Shown one piece after another: positions 36,729-50,130 of a stretch of DNA of 64,000 bases (its first letter is position 1; the number at the start of each line of letters is the position of its first letter). Source of the stretch: Quillaja saponaria (Eukaryota > Streptophyta > Magnoliopsida > Fabales > Quillajaceae); contig CM055611.1 in the NCBI GenBank assembly GCA_029379385.1, forward strand, positions 1-64,000, given 5' to 3'. Under the pieces are notes generated by a model. It saw only the letters and a list, made by a program, of their open reading frames with translations, made no database searches and was not told the origin of the DNA. The translations under genes were made by a program, and so were the position numbers.

Positions 36729-37211
36729 TGTAATAAATATACAGGATCTCATACATGAATTTAGAACACATTAATAATAAGGTTTGCGTACCTGATTGAG
36801 CCATAGTAGCGGATATCTGGAATCTCAGCCAAGCACACATTAGTAATTGATTCATAAAGTCAGGTCTTCCTCTCCGTACTCTCTGTATTTTTTAAGTGGC
36901 AGCTTTCAATTGGACAAGATACGCATGTTGAGATAGGAGAGGGGACCTACCTATTTAATCTCAGATGAAATCCTAAGAGTCCTCCCATTAAAGACTCCTA
37001 AAGTCACTCAGCCTACACTTACTGTCAATCCACAACTAATCAGATAATATATCTAATCAGATAAGAAGTGTGTTTAAGCCCTATTTCAAATGATCACATA
37101 AATTATATGTGTTTTTACCAACATGTCTCAATTAGACCAAAATTTAAGCCCATTATATTATTAAAAAAAATTATATAATTAATGAACAATCCACGTACAA
37201 AATTTCTAATA
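36729..37211 (-). repeat. 5' LTR of the 7.5 kb copia element
   Basis: Same length as its partner at 29674-30156. The final CA is mutated to TA. The PBS lies directly left of it. Confidence 0.5.
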
Positions 37212-37216
37212 ATTCC

Positions 37217-40200
37217 ATCAAGTTGGTGAAGGAGAGATCATGTCTTTACGAATAGATGTGAAACGGGATCCATGTTTCGTCTTTCAGACAAACGACAACT
37301 TGCAATGCTCGCAGCAGCAAGATTTTGGCATGTGCTGCGAGTCGTTTTCTCTTTTTCACTAACTCTTGTGTCTTTTTCCAATCAAAAACATTCTCATTTC
37401 TTGCCTTTCTCTATCAACTGCACCTTCAAATATTTCTTTTCAAGTGAAAATTCTTTATTTTTATTATAAAATATTATATATCCAAATCTTGATATTTAAC
37501 ATCTCTCTATATAGTATATATATATGTATGAGCGAATTCAAATTCCAACTCCACAAACATATGTGTTTAATAAGTCCACCGTCCTATGTATATATTTAAA
37601 CAAATATTTCTCGTTAGACTCAATTTATTTTATTGTAAAATCATTTTGCCAAATTTTACATAAAAACCTCAGCAAATCTCATTTTTAAATCGTGACTATC
37701 ACTTTTCTTATTATTAAATATAATAATAACAAACTAATTAAGCAACACTATCCAGTGTGGTGACCCGGTGAGGTTGAGAGGTTCATTCGTCGTTCATGGA
37801 TATAGCTATTGGCTAGATGACCTCACGTGATATAGTTGGGAAGACTTTCTTCCCTTCTTTCTTTCTCGGTGACCAGGCGTGTCAGTGTCTGCGTGTCACG
37901 TGTGGGTGACAGACAAGAAACGACGACACTATAAAAGCCATTTATCTTTTTACTAGCCAGAAAACAATACTGTAAAAGTAATTTTTTTGGGAAACTGGGT
38001 TACCTCTTGGACAAACTTAATCTGGTGAATTAAAAAAAGTAAAAATCTATTTCAACTATTATTTTATACAGACATAATGCATATAAAATCAAAAGAAACA
38101 GAAGTTAGAACAGATTTAAATTTTGAAAACAAGTTTTGTATTCAGTCTATCTCACATGATCAAATTTTATTTCTATTAAAATGTAAGAGGATATGTATTA
38201 GGAGATGAATGTAAGAGGATACGTATTAGGAGATGAAGGCATAGGATGATTTACTATGAATTGAATACAAATAATTAATTTCACACCGAACTAAGCTGGA
38301 GTGGCGGATTCCCAGTTGTTCATTTTGTTGGGCAGTGGGTAGTACCAAGTGAAGCAGCTAGCTGAACAAGAACGAGAGAGAGAGAGAAAAAAGGAGCAAG
38401 CAAACGAAGGTGGTGGGGTGGTGGAGTGGTTGGGTTGGGAAAATAGCAAAAAATCCAAAGGCATTGTTGTTTGCTTGTTTGTAGTTAAGGATGTCTTGTA
38501 TTTTATTGGGAGTGATGGGGCGTGTGTGATTCGTCGTCTCATGTTTGACCTTTTTCCCTCGGTGCAAGAATTGAAATGAGGGAACGACCATTACAATGAA
38601 TGAATTATGATATCATTGCATCCTGTTTTTTTTCCTTGTTCCGTTTCCTTTATTCAACCGCCACATTTACTCTTTTTTTACTTGGTACATTTTATGGTTA
38701 CAACTTATTTCTTTTCAAACTTAGCCAAAAAAAACTGATTTCTTCTCAAATGGGTTTAAGTATTAATTAGTACATTTTTTGTGTCAATCTTGTTTGTGCA
38801 ATCTCTCTTTAATGTTTTATATACTATTTGCACATGTGAAGTGCACCGATACTAGCTAACTAAATAATATTGTAATAACATCACAATATATAGCACATTT
38901 AATCTGGGTCAAGATCCTTTTAAGTTTTAAAAGTCAAAACTCAAAAGCCCCCGTCCCCCTCCCTCCTGGATCACATGAGTCCTTCAAGTATTTTAGAATT
39001 GTTGGCTTAAAGTTTGTACAATAAAAAAAAGGGTCTGGCTATTTGGGCACTTTTCCCTTTAGAAGGCTTATTCCGGTACATGGAATTAGAAATTCTGCCA
39101 GCCATTTGTGTGGGACGTGTTTTAGTGAATAATATTGTAATTATAGGCAAGAGGAGCATGCAGGCTATCAAATGAAAGAGACAGGAGAGAGCAGGTCTCA
39201 TAGAGAATAGCAGAGGGAGACGAATATATATATATTTAAAATATATTTATTTCTATCGTTCACATTGCATCGCAATAAACGGATAGAAAATAAGTAATGC
39301 ATTGGGTATGACTTAAAAGTTAAGAAGAAAAAGTCAAAAATTGCCAAGACAAATAATTGAACTTTAACTTTATGCCTTGAAGAAAACGAGGCGTAATTCC
39401 AGAGCATTTTCAGTTTTCTATGTAAAGTTCACTTTCAATTTTCATTTCACCATATCACCTAACACCATATGGGTACGTAACAATTCATACACGTTTTCAG
39501 TTACATTTGCAACTAAGCGAAAAGTAAACATATATAATAGTGCAACTTTCCAAGACTGGATGCGGCCCTAAACATAACATAACATGGAATTTGAATTATT
39601 ATTATAAAAAAAAATATTAGAATTATTAATTTGTTATTAGCAAGGTACTCCCACTTTCCTCGTGAGTTTCTACAATCTTTATCTGCTGACTATTTTGAGC
39701 CCTAAAATTATCAGTCTCTTATCTCAAGGATCGATTAATTAGTAATTAAATGCATCTATGGGTGAATGTAATTCTCCAATCTATAATAGAAATCTTTAAT
39801 TTGAAATCTTCATCTATTTAATTTATTTTTAATATGAGCCACACAAAATGAGAAGACGAAATAGCATGTGAGACTGTATGGAGCTGGTAAACAGTAAAAC
39901 ATGAAACTCACAATAAGGTTAGGAAAGCGAAGACAAAAAGAGAAGTGTAGCAGTGTTGTGATCGAAGAAGAAGAGCTGTCAAACCTCAGTTCCCAAAAAA
40001 CTGTACCGTAGTATTTGATATTATTGAAGTGGCAAGAAGCATCCAAAAGGTGTAGCTTCTGTGTACATATATATATTATTATAATAAGGGTAAAAAAAGA
40101 CATAGAAGATCGTGTGGGGTTGAGACTTTGAGCAAGAGAGAAAGAAGAGAGAGACAGGAATCCCAATGCCAATGTCCCAATCTTTACACCCTTATCTGTT

Positions 40201-40465
40201 TGGATGCCCCTCTTTGGCTTGGCTAGTTCCCTTCCCTACCATTTGAAAACAGCATAATTACACATGCATTTGTCTGATTAACTCTTAAATTCTTTGATTT
40301 AGTAGCCACTAGTAACTCTATAGGAACTAACAGCCAGGAAGAATTAAAAGATTCAAGATTCAATTAATTTGAGATATCGATGAACAATATATATCCCTCC
40401 CCCTTTCTTGTATTGTCTGGAGACTACTACCATAGTCTTGGCATCCAAATCCAAATCTAACATAA
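37217..40465. other. Upstream region of SCR, no gene seen
   Basis: This 3.2 kb stretch has only short ORFs without recognisable motifs. It contains a 28-bp tandem duplication at 38181-38236 and should include the SCR promoter and leader. I identify no specific regulatory site. Confidence 0.5.
38181..38236. repeat. 28-bp tandem duplication
   Basis: Two adjacent copies of ATGTAAGAGGATAYGTATTAG plus GAGATGA, differing at one base (T/C). Confidence 0.5.
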
Positions 40466-43084
40466 ATGGCTGCTGCATCTTCTTTGCTTAGAGGTGGAGA
40501 ATGTAACGCTGATGCTAATTTAACGTCTAGCAGGAGTATTAATAACATCATGGGCAGCGAGGAAGTGGAACACACCGTAAATCGTCGTCCCCAATATTCT
40601 CAGTCCCAATTGGAGAGAAAGATGGTGAGAAAGAGGATGGCCTCTGAGATGGAAGTTCATTCTAACCCCAACAATATCGCCACAGTACCTGACCCTCTCT
40701 GCAGGTTTCCCCGCAGAAGTAATACTACTACGATGACTATGGCTATGCCTATGGCTTCTTCTTCATCAAATGCTCCTAGTAAGTACCATCATAATAATAC
40801 TACTACTAGTAATATTTCTTGTTCAAGAGAATATCAAAACCTCCTAATCCCCTATTCCAAACCCAAACCCCAACCCCACAGTGACGACGGTCGTCCCCAA
40901 CTACTCCACTATGTTACTACCAGCTTCCACCCATTTGACCACCGTGACGTCAGGCGGAGGGTCTAATTCTGTGTATTTATCATCTCCTGTTCATCCCAGT
41001 AATAATAATAACAATGCCAACTTCATTAGTCTTGGTCATTGCGGAGATAACCTTTCGGTTTCGCTTCAGAGTCAGACCCCTCTTGCAGTGTGTGGGTTCT
41101 CGGGTCTGCCTTTATTCCCTTCTGAAAGAAATCAAGAGAATACCAGTGGCGGCGGCGGTGGCGGTACCCATAGCAATAGCAGCAACCCTGTTACTGATAC
41201 TTCTGGTCGTACTACTGCTCCTCTGATCTCCATGGAAGACGCCACGGGCTCAGGCTCAGGGTCGGCCTGGATTGATGGCATCATAAAGGACCTCATACAC
41301 AGCTCTACCACCGTCTCCATTCCTCAGCTTATCCACAACGTGAGGGAGATAATCTATCCTTGCAACCCCAACCTTGCCATCCTACTGGAACACAGGCTGC
41401 GGTCGCTCACCACTTCAACAACGTCTGCAGCTCATGATCATGTTATCCCAAACCATCCGGAGAGCAGGAAAATGACAGAGATCGGACACTATTGTAACCA
41501 GCAGCAAGTGACGATAGGGTCATCATCTTCTAATTCGGGCCTAAAACTAAGTAATTCCGATCATCAGATGAATCACATGTACTTCAACTGGGGATGGGTG
41601 GCACCCACACCCCAAGGACACGTTAATCCTTCTTCTTCAATGGTATTAGTTACACCACCAGAGGCACAGTTTATCTCAAAATCCAATCATCAGCAGCGGT
41701 TTATTAATTTACCGCCGCCTCAGCCACAATTAATTCAGGAGAAGCAACAGCAAGATCAAGATCATCAGGATCAGGATCAGGAGCAAGACTCAATATCCCC
41801 CAATTCTAATTCTTCGGATATTAATCATCCAACAGCAACGGCTCCATCCGCAGAAGAATTAGTGATCCTGTCCAGAAAGAAGAAAGAGGAGATGCGGCAA
41901 CACAAGAGAGACGAGGAAGGATTGCACCTCCTCACCTTGCTCCTTCAATGCGCCGAGGCCGTGTCATCCGATAACTTAGAGGAAGCCAACACGATACTAC
42001 TTGAAATTTCACACTTGTCTACTCCCTTTGGAACCTCGGCGCAGCGGGTGGCTGCTTATTTCTCGGAGGCTATTTCGGCCAGACTCGTGAGCTCCTGCCT
42101 CGGAATATACGCCACCCTCCCATCCGTTTCGGTCCCCCGCAGCCACAGCCAGAAGATGGCTTCGGCCTTCCAGGTGTTCAACGGCATTAGTCCCTTTGTT
42201 AAGTTCTCCCATTTCACGGCCAATCAGGCCATACAGGAAGCTTTTGAGAGAGAAGAGAGGGTGCACATCGTGGATCTCGACATCATGCAAGGTCTGCAGT
42301 GGCCGGGACTCTTTCACATTTTGGCTTCCAGACCCGGTGGACCCCCTCACGTACGTCTCACGGGCCTAGGCACTTCCATTGAAGCTCTGGAAGCAACCGG
42401 GAAGCGTCTCTCTGATTTTGCTGACAAACTGGGCCTTCCCTTTGAATTCTTCCCCGTGGCTGACAAAGTTGGGAACTTGGACCCGGAGAAGCTCACTGTC
42501 AGCAAAACGGAGGCCGTGGCCGTCCACTGGTTGCAACACACCCTTTACGACGTTACTGGTTCCGATTCAAATACGCTGTGGCTTTTGCAGAGGTGCACTA
42601 CTCCGTACTCAGTACTCACTCACTTATTATTACATGGCTGACACTAGTTCTCTCTCTTTTTTCTTGGTTCCCATTGATTACGCTTTTCTCTCTCAGATAT
42701 CCTTCCCTTCTGTCTTCTCTATCTTCTCCATTTCTCTATATAATTAGTACTAGTATTAATTTACAGTATCTTCTTTCTTATTGAAGAACTTTGTGGAACG
42801 AAGAAGTACGATCTTCCAGATTTCTCGCTTTCTCTTTTTTTATTTGATGAAAAATGGATAATTAATAAGTCTGTTTGATTACGGGATTATTATATATTAT
42901 ATATATAACTTTTGAGTTTTGATAACTCCCATCCCATTACTGACTTTCCCGTGACTTCTCATTTTTATTTCCCAACTTCCAAGTAATAGTACTAGTAGTA
43001 GCAGCTACACTATACTACCTAATAATTATTACTAACTAATTACTATACATTAACCTCTTTAAATGAATAATTACTCCCAATTCA

Positions 43085-43119
<35 letters not shown>

Positions 43120-43693
43120 GTGCTGCATTTGCTTATACTTGTTGATTATTTATGGCCGTGATTTAAATTTGAACTGAATGGGAAATTGAATCATATATAT
43201 GTATATATATGCTCCATGCTCATGCAGATTAGCACCCAAGGTGGTGACTGTGGTTGAGCAGGACCTGAGCCATGCAGGTTCATTCTTGGGAAGGTTTGTT
43301 GAGGCCATTCACTACTATTCAGCACTGTTTGATTCCCTCGGGGCCAGCTATGGGGAGGAGAGCGAAGAGAGGCATGTGGTGGAGCAGCAGCTGCTATCTA
43401 AGGAGATTCGCAACGTGCTCGCTGTTGGAGGACCATCGAGGAGTGGGGAGCTCAAGTTCCATAACTGGAGGGACAAGCTTCATCAGTCTGGGTTCAAAGT
43501 CATCTCTCTTGCTGGTAATGCTGCCACGCAGGCCACCCTTCTCCTTGGCATGTTCCCTTCTGATGGTTACACCTTGGTGGAGGACAATGGTGCCCTCAAA
43601 CTTGGCTGGAAGGACCTTTGCTTGCTCACTGCTTCCGCCTGGAGACCATCCTTCCATACTACCACCACCACCTTGATCCACCATCACAGCTGA
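40466..43693 (+). CDS. SCR: SCARECROW (GRAS-family transcription factor), with an apparent frameshift in exon 1
   Basis: Nuclear GRAS regulator of ground-tissue asymmetric division and endodermis identity, acting with SHORT-ROOT (family knowledge). Exon 1 is 40466-42592 and exon 2 is 43228-43693. The intron of 635 bp (AG|GT..AG) splits an Arg codon in WLLQR|LAPKVV. From the ATG at 40466 the product starts [11 protein letters not shown], with RKRMASEME, a motif typical of SCR N-termini, then N/S/H-rich low complexity. Frame 2 runs to about YQNLLIPY, while the rest reads in frame 0 ([14 protein letters not shown] onward, open from 40848). One extra base, or two missing, must lie in the C/A-rich 40848-40880 stretch. 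GRAS parts seen: LHRI ([20 protein letters not shown]), [22 protein letters not shown] and the terminal ASAWRP of the SAW region. The long N-terminus separates SCR from SCL23. Confidence 0.5.
43087..43118. repeat. AT dinucleotide microsatellite in the SCR intron
   Basis: About 15 uninterrupted AT/TA units; likely polymorphic. Confidence 0.5.
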
Positions 43694-44797
43694 TGGGTGG
43701 AACCAACTGTTGTACTAATTAATAACCGATCTCCTTCTACCTCTCACTACCAATTATCCAATTCCTCTATCTCTCTCTCTCTTTTCAATTTTATTTGTAC
43801 CAATTTTCTATTTTCTACTTCTAACATTAATGTTATCCTATATTCCAGGCAGTAGTTAGCAGGTATTAGTTATTTTTGCAAGTCTTCCTAGCTCTTACGA
43901 GCTAGAGTTTTGAAAAATTTAACTTGATTCGTTTTAAGAGTTCAAAAAAATCAGTTTGTTAAAGAAACAAGTCGGGTTAAATCCAAATTTTTAACAAGTA
44001 GTTAACAAACTATTCATCATTCGTGATTCTTCTACTGCAGATCCAGATCCTTTAGTGTCATAGGTGTAAACAGATACTAAGAATTTGTCAGATTTCTCTC
44101 TCGTACCGTCTTGTGCAACAAGAAAACATAGTTTGGATGAATTTTGGTTTCTATTTGGATGGGTGGGTGGCCAGCTTTCTCTGAAGCAAACATGTTTTCA
44201 TTTCCTCCAAAGCTTGAAACACAACGGAAACGGTATGGTAGACCAGAACAGAATGAAAAAGATAAATGACCATTTAAAAGAATATTGTTCAAAGTTTTCT
44301 ATAAAGCGCTGACCAAATATCAAGCTTTTTAATTAAATTAAGACAGCATGAAAGAATAAAGTACTATGGAAGGCATCATAAAACTACTCTTTTACGTGTT
44401 CAACAATAATTTACATGATCACCAAAGAAAATCCCTTTAAGCAATCAATTGCATCCTTAACGGTGAGTTATTTTTCATTGACTCCCCACCTTGTTTGTAT
44501 ATAGCTCTAAATTGCTCCCAGCATTTGCGATCAAATAGCATCTAAAACCTCAAATGCTCATTACTAGCAACTTTTGCCTTCGCCAGGTTAACAAATTCCC
44601 CACTGCTTACCCAGAAGGTATGGAATTTTCAGGTTTATTTACTGAAATTTTTAAGAATCAGTCTGTGAAACTCATCATTTCTTGCACGAAAATACCCTCA
44701 GCACCACAAACATAGGCATCCACATGCATGTTGATACTTCCTGAAGTTCAGCCTCTATATTCTAGAAATTTCAGGTGGTAAGGAGACCAGTAGCTAG
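43694..44797. other. Convergent 3' spacer between SCR and GAUT7
   Basis: The 1.1 kb between two convergent stop codons holds their 3' UTRs and polyadenylation regions. No other gene seen. Confidence 0.5.
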
Positions 44798-47700
44798 TCA
44801 TGAATATACGTTGCACTCACTCAAGAACTGATCTTCTTGGTTCAGAAACTTCTTCCAGTAATTTCTATACTTGGGGATTCCCAGCTCAAGCCAGGGTTTC
44901 ATGTTTCCATTATAATGCAATAGTCCAGCTTTCTTGATGCTTTGGATATCAATTCCATGGTCATGACCTAGTCCAGACAGAACCCAAGAATTATTAAGCG
45001 GACATATTAGATCATCAAAGGTGAGCAAGCTTGCACGCCATGCAACAGCTTCAATAGATCCCCTCTTGAGTTCTCAACTATATGTCAGATAAAAAGGACA
45101 AGAGTCAGAAAATGTAAAATAGCTCACAATGCAGTACCTATATCAATCTTTCAATTTGTTAAAAGCAAATACTATAATACAAATAGCATGTTGATAAATA
45201 CAATCCTATTGTAGCCAATGAATAAGTTGAGGGTACGTCCCCCCCAAAAAAAAAAGGTCAGAAGGCACGCACCAAAAATAAAAGATTTCCTAAAGCAACA
45301 AACAGGAAAGGATTTAAATGTAATTAATAGTTTTGGACAACCTAGAACAGTTGCTATGGCCAAGAGTTTAGCACAATGCAGTGGTTACTCACCTCCTTTA
45401 CCAACCTCTGGTAAGTTGCAGAAAGGTCGAGCTTTCTCCACATGACCAGATCAATTACGTTCAATCCAGACATCCAAGCACAGGAATCTTTTCTGAAACT
45501 GTTCTTACCAAGATAACGATTCAGCTGACCTAATCTTACTGAGCAGAACTGCACAGCACCATTGACTTTTTCTCCCATGGCAAGGCTCCATAGAGGTGAT
45601 AAGTCTTGTTGGACAACAATATCGTCATCCAGAACCACAATTTTCTTCAAATTTTGGAATATCTTAGGGAGTATATAATGCGAATGAGAAAAAATGGACA
45701 TGTATTCAGTTCTTATCTGGCTTGTGGGTGAATTACCAGCACTGTAAGATGAAACTCGGAACTCTTCAGGCAAAAACATATGTGGAAGAGTCACTTTATC
45801 ATATTTGTCCAGGTAAAGATGTTCAATGTTTAACACTTGAACCGTAGCTTCCTTGTAAGTGTTCCTGAAAAACCACAGCTTCATTGCAAAATAATTTTGT
45901 CCATCTGTCAAAACATGAAAAACCAGGTTCCAACTTTCCTGAAATATTGTAGGGCAACAACCAGTTAACACTAGAACAAATTTGACAAGTACACTTAGAC
46001 AAGTGAATGAAAATGTTTATAACATACTTTTGCATGCATTACAGTGGAGTTGATCACTACTGATGATGCAAGCACATTATTAGAGAATATAACATAGTGG
46101 AGTAGCGAAGGGTCCACATATTTTTCTGCAAGCGCCTCCATATCATGTGGGGGAGATTTAAAATATTGTACTGTAAGTTTCAAAGATAGGCAGTGGAGAC
46201 CCTTTGGCGTGGTCTGAACTGTGAGTTTATATAGAAAAGCACTCTGTTTCATATGAAAGTTAGCCTCATCCTCGGTCAAATCAAATATTTGTCTCAATTT
46301 CTTGTCAACATTGTTACAATCCACAGAAAATGATTTAGCTCTGGCAATTGCAGCTTCCATCCTCTGTAACTTCTTTTCAATTCTGAAAAAAAAAAAAAAA
46401 AAAAAAAATAGTCAAGACTGCCATGAAGAAATTCTAAAAAAATAATAATTAAATTCCGATAAATAGATGGCGAGCACACTTAGAAAATACCATTAGTCAA
46501 AAGTGACTAATTTCTGCATTTAAATGGAAATTTCAGTATTCTTCAAAAGAAAGCTAGTATTCTAGTCTAATGTTAACCTTATGGAATACAGGTAATGAAC
46601 GAGAAGTTATCATGGCTTACTGTGGTGGAAGATCAGAATCTGTAGTACTTTCACTAAGAACACGCTCCAGTTCTTGTATATTCAGCTTCAACTCGCGAGA
46701 CAACTTGTCCTGTGCTGAAAGTTTTGCAATGCTAGGATAATAAGCTCTAGCCACAAATAGTTGGTCTTTCAGTTTTTTAACCATAAAATCTTTCATGTCT
46801 TCTTTATGCTCCTGACGCCACAAGCAGTAACTCCCAAATGTTAATTCACATGATTTCCCACTTTCATCTATGGAGCCTTTCTTATATTGAGTGACTTCAA
46901 CAATGTGGCCAAATCTAGAATTCTGTTGCAAAATGTAAATTATTTTGTGTAAAAAACCTAGTGTGAAGTTAAATTTTTCAATAAATGACTCTGAAGTATG
47001 CATACATTTTTCTTGGGACCTGATTGCACAACACCATGAGGTGGTGGTGGTACCATCGAACCTAAAAATCATTTAAAATGTAAAATTTTAACATTTCATA
47101 AAGAATGTAGGATTATGTCAGCCACAATTTCAGATAATTTACTTCAATTATACCTTCTTGTAGCTGACCATCATGCCTGGTATTTGCAATGACAGTTTGA
47201 TTCTCAGCTTCTTGTGAATAACTTTTAGGAGCATCCTGGCATGCAAGATAAATTAATGTTAATTAGAAGCCATTGGCCACACAATATTTCTAGATGGCTA
47301 AACTATTTAAAACTCATAATATATAAACCAGACAAGAGAATTGTTTGCCTTGGGATCAGACTAATTTCACACCCCCTCATTTAGGAAAAATAAATAATCT
47401 GCCAGATACTCAACAAAAATAAGAGAACAATGTTTATGGAGTTTATACCAGAAGATATACTCAACAAGCAAGAATGTCAATCTAACATGCAGAATTCATG
47501 CACCATGCTTGGCGAGCCCTTTTGTATTAGAAGCCCTTTTCTTTTTTTCCTGTCTAGGAAGATTTCTTGTCCTTGCTTCATTTCTATCTTAATAATTTTG
47601 ACAAAAAACAAGTTGTAGCAAGAGAAAGTGAGCTAGTTTCAGGAAAAAAAAAAAAAATCATTTGAACTTTAAGTAGCAGGACCAAGTTAAAAAATAAGGT

Positions 47701-50099
47701 ATAGCACTTTGGTGCCTAGCCCTCTTCAAAGAAATTAAATAAAGCACACCAGAATACACATGAAAATATCAAGGAGATCAGGTAAGGAAAAAGAGGGAGT
47801 AAATCAAGTTTTTGGGTAAGTTGGATTTAGGAGATTCAACTGGAGGGAGAAGTAGTTTTTTGAAGTTTCTAGGTTTTATGATGTATGAGATATAGATAAG
47901 TTTATAAACATATTTTCCAAAAGAAGTAACATATTAGCCCTCAAATTTCTTCAGGGATTTTCTATCATTTGAGGGTTTTTTTTTTTTTTTTTTTTTCCCT
48001 CTTTAGTTGATTTCTTTTAGTACCTGTTTATGAGTAATTCTGAAACCAGACAGCTATTCTAGATTTCTTAGAAGCATTGATGCAAACTGAAGAAGAGGCT
48101 GAAATCCTGATTCAATGTACCGGGCCTGTGATATCTGATTCAAAGGATTCTCGTATGGCTTCGAAGATCAAGTTATCCAAGTCTGGGTTCAGTCAGTTTG
48201 TATAATCAGTCTTCGGTTCTTCTGCAATCTCGGCATTATGTTACTGATCAAGCAGGTACCGCCCACAGCCCCTGAACAACATTCTAAACTGGCTACACTT
48301 TCTTTCAATCCCCAGAAAAATCAAATCTTACTGGACAATAAAAACCCACACCTAAATAATTTCCCCACCTTTATCTTCATAAAGCCATAATCCTAGCCAT
48401 CTAAAATCCAAATGCTTCTTGCTTTCCTCAATTTCAAGCAAACCAGATTTCAAATTCTAGCCACTTTTGTCCTTTAAACCATCAACTTTTCCAATCCTAA
48501 AATATTTTGCGAACTCTAAATCCCTTATCATACAAACTCTGACCGTGAACACATAACTTTGAACCCCAAAGCCCAGCACAAAGCTAAATAGGCAGACTGT
48601 GCCCTAAGCTTCACAAAACAGTTCTTTTTCCCTTTCTTCTGCAATTAATCTCTTAGGTAGTTCATCATCCAATATCATTCACTTATTTTCCATATTAAAT
48701 TAAGTGAATCCTCACCATTTTTTATATTTTCTAACAACCTAAAATTTTTAACCACCCATTTTGCTCAAACCAAGAAAAAGCAGACCCCTAATATATTTGA
48801 ACAAACATCAGGACAACATTTACAATAATTTATCATGCTGTAAACTAGTAAGTACCTATATATGGAATGCGAGCAGAATACTCTAAATTTGATCGAGAAT
48901 TCAGTTTTGTCCCTATACTTCAAAAAGTTAAAATGTCATTCTTATAGTTTTGAAAACCACACAATGTGGTCCTGCCATCACCTTCCATCAGATCTAACTT
49001 AATAGGAAGTGGCGTGGCAAAAAGTATCCTACATGGCTTATCCACGTGTCATTATGCCCTTTTGACACGTCACCCCAGTCACTTTCAATTAAGTTAAATC
49101 TAACAAAAAGTGACAGCAAGGATCACATTTCGTGGTTTTCAAAACTCTAAGGATGACATTTATACTTTATAAATATATGGAGGAAACTGAATTTTTGGTC
49201 AAATTATAAGGACTAAAAGTGTAATTTAGCCGAATTTATATCATAACCCAACATGAATTTTTGTTTTCATCATCAACAAAAACTAGAGCTAACAAGACAA
49301 CAATATTTTGAGTAGCCGATTAAATGTAAGGAGAGCCATGTTCAGTAGACACGGACCAAATGATTGATAACAAACAGCATTATCAAAGGCCTTGGGCACA
49401 CCTAGACTCTAGGCAGCAGGTGCCAGGTGCACGCTTGGGTAAGCCAAGCGCCCTGCCAATGAAAACAGAAAATTTGCTACAAGCAAGAATTTAGGCTTCC
49501 AGCAAGCAAAAACTAGCACCAATATGTTATGAAAGAGTAAAAATAGAAAGAAAAAAAAATATTTATAGGCAAGAGTTCAAGCAAGTAGAAATTTTAATGA
49601 ACAAAAAATCTAGCAAAAGGCAAGAGGTACAACAAGCACTCCAGTAAGTTCAGCGAGTAAAACTAACTCTAAGCCAAAAACAATAAAACTAGTTATTCTG
49701 ATTTCTAAATTCCTAAGAGGTCCGGCAAGTAGTCTAGCATTATTGAATGAACCTTGCCTGAGGGGTGCAGAGGCGAGAAGGCTGTAGCCTCTTGCCTTTT
49801 CAGTATGAGGTGCGCCTTTAGTAACATTGGGCCTTTATCATAAAAATAGATATAGCTGATTGGATCTGTTTCACTTGTTTGGAAGTTATTCTCCAATACT
49901 TAATTAAGCATTAGGGACACATTTTCAGTTTGATAATCCCCTCCCAGAGGGAGAGAAAAACAAAGATTTAATTATAAAAAGGAAAAGGCAAAATTGACAA
50001 TGTAGTCAAATAACCTTTGATAGAGTTGGTCTGAATCTTCTCATTAGGTCATCTACATGGTTTGATTGGTCAGTCTGCAAAAGATCAAATCATCCTTTA

Positions 50100-50130
<31 letters not shown>

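Larger units (their letters stand above)
29674..37211 (-). mobile_element. Ty1/copia retrotransposon, near-complete outline but decayed, with nested solo LTR
   Basis: The LTRs are exactly 483 bp each (29674-30156 and 36729-37211), roughly 92% alike by eye. The flanks ATTCA (29669-29673) and ATTCC (37212-37216) are a probable 5-bp target duplication with one change. The PBS on the minus strand, TGATATCAGAGCC, lies at 36714-36728. The polypurine tract AAGTGGGGAA lies at about 30157-30166. The interior encodes gag, integrase, RT and RNase H leftward in broken frames. A foreign solo LTR sits at 32643-33548. Confidence 0.5.
47236..50014. other. GAUT7 intron 4 with transposon remnants
   Basis: A 2.8 kb intron. 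It contains the inverted-repeat element at 48885-49207 and a second candidate at 49376-49829. No coding sequence seen. Confidence 0.5.

Noticed and set aside
38291..38591. Overlapping ORFs on both strands upstream of SCR
   Set aside because: GA/TC-rich simple sequence keeps several frames open; no motif or splice context.
39810..40172. 120-codon minus-strand ORF just upstream of SCR
   Set aside because: Low-complexity Ser/Leu-rich translation without family resemblance; likely SCR promoter sequence.
42009..42541. Minus-strand ORFs in SCR exon 1
   Set aside because: Shadows of the strongly biased GRAS coding sequence on the other strand.
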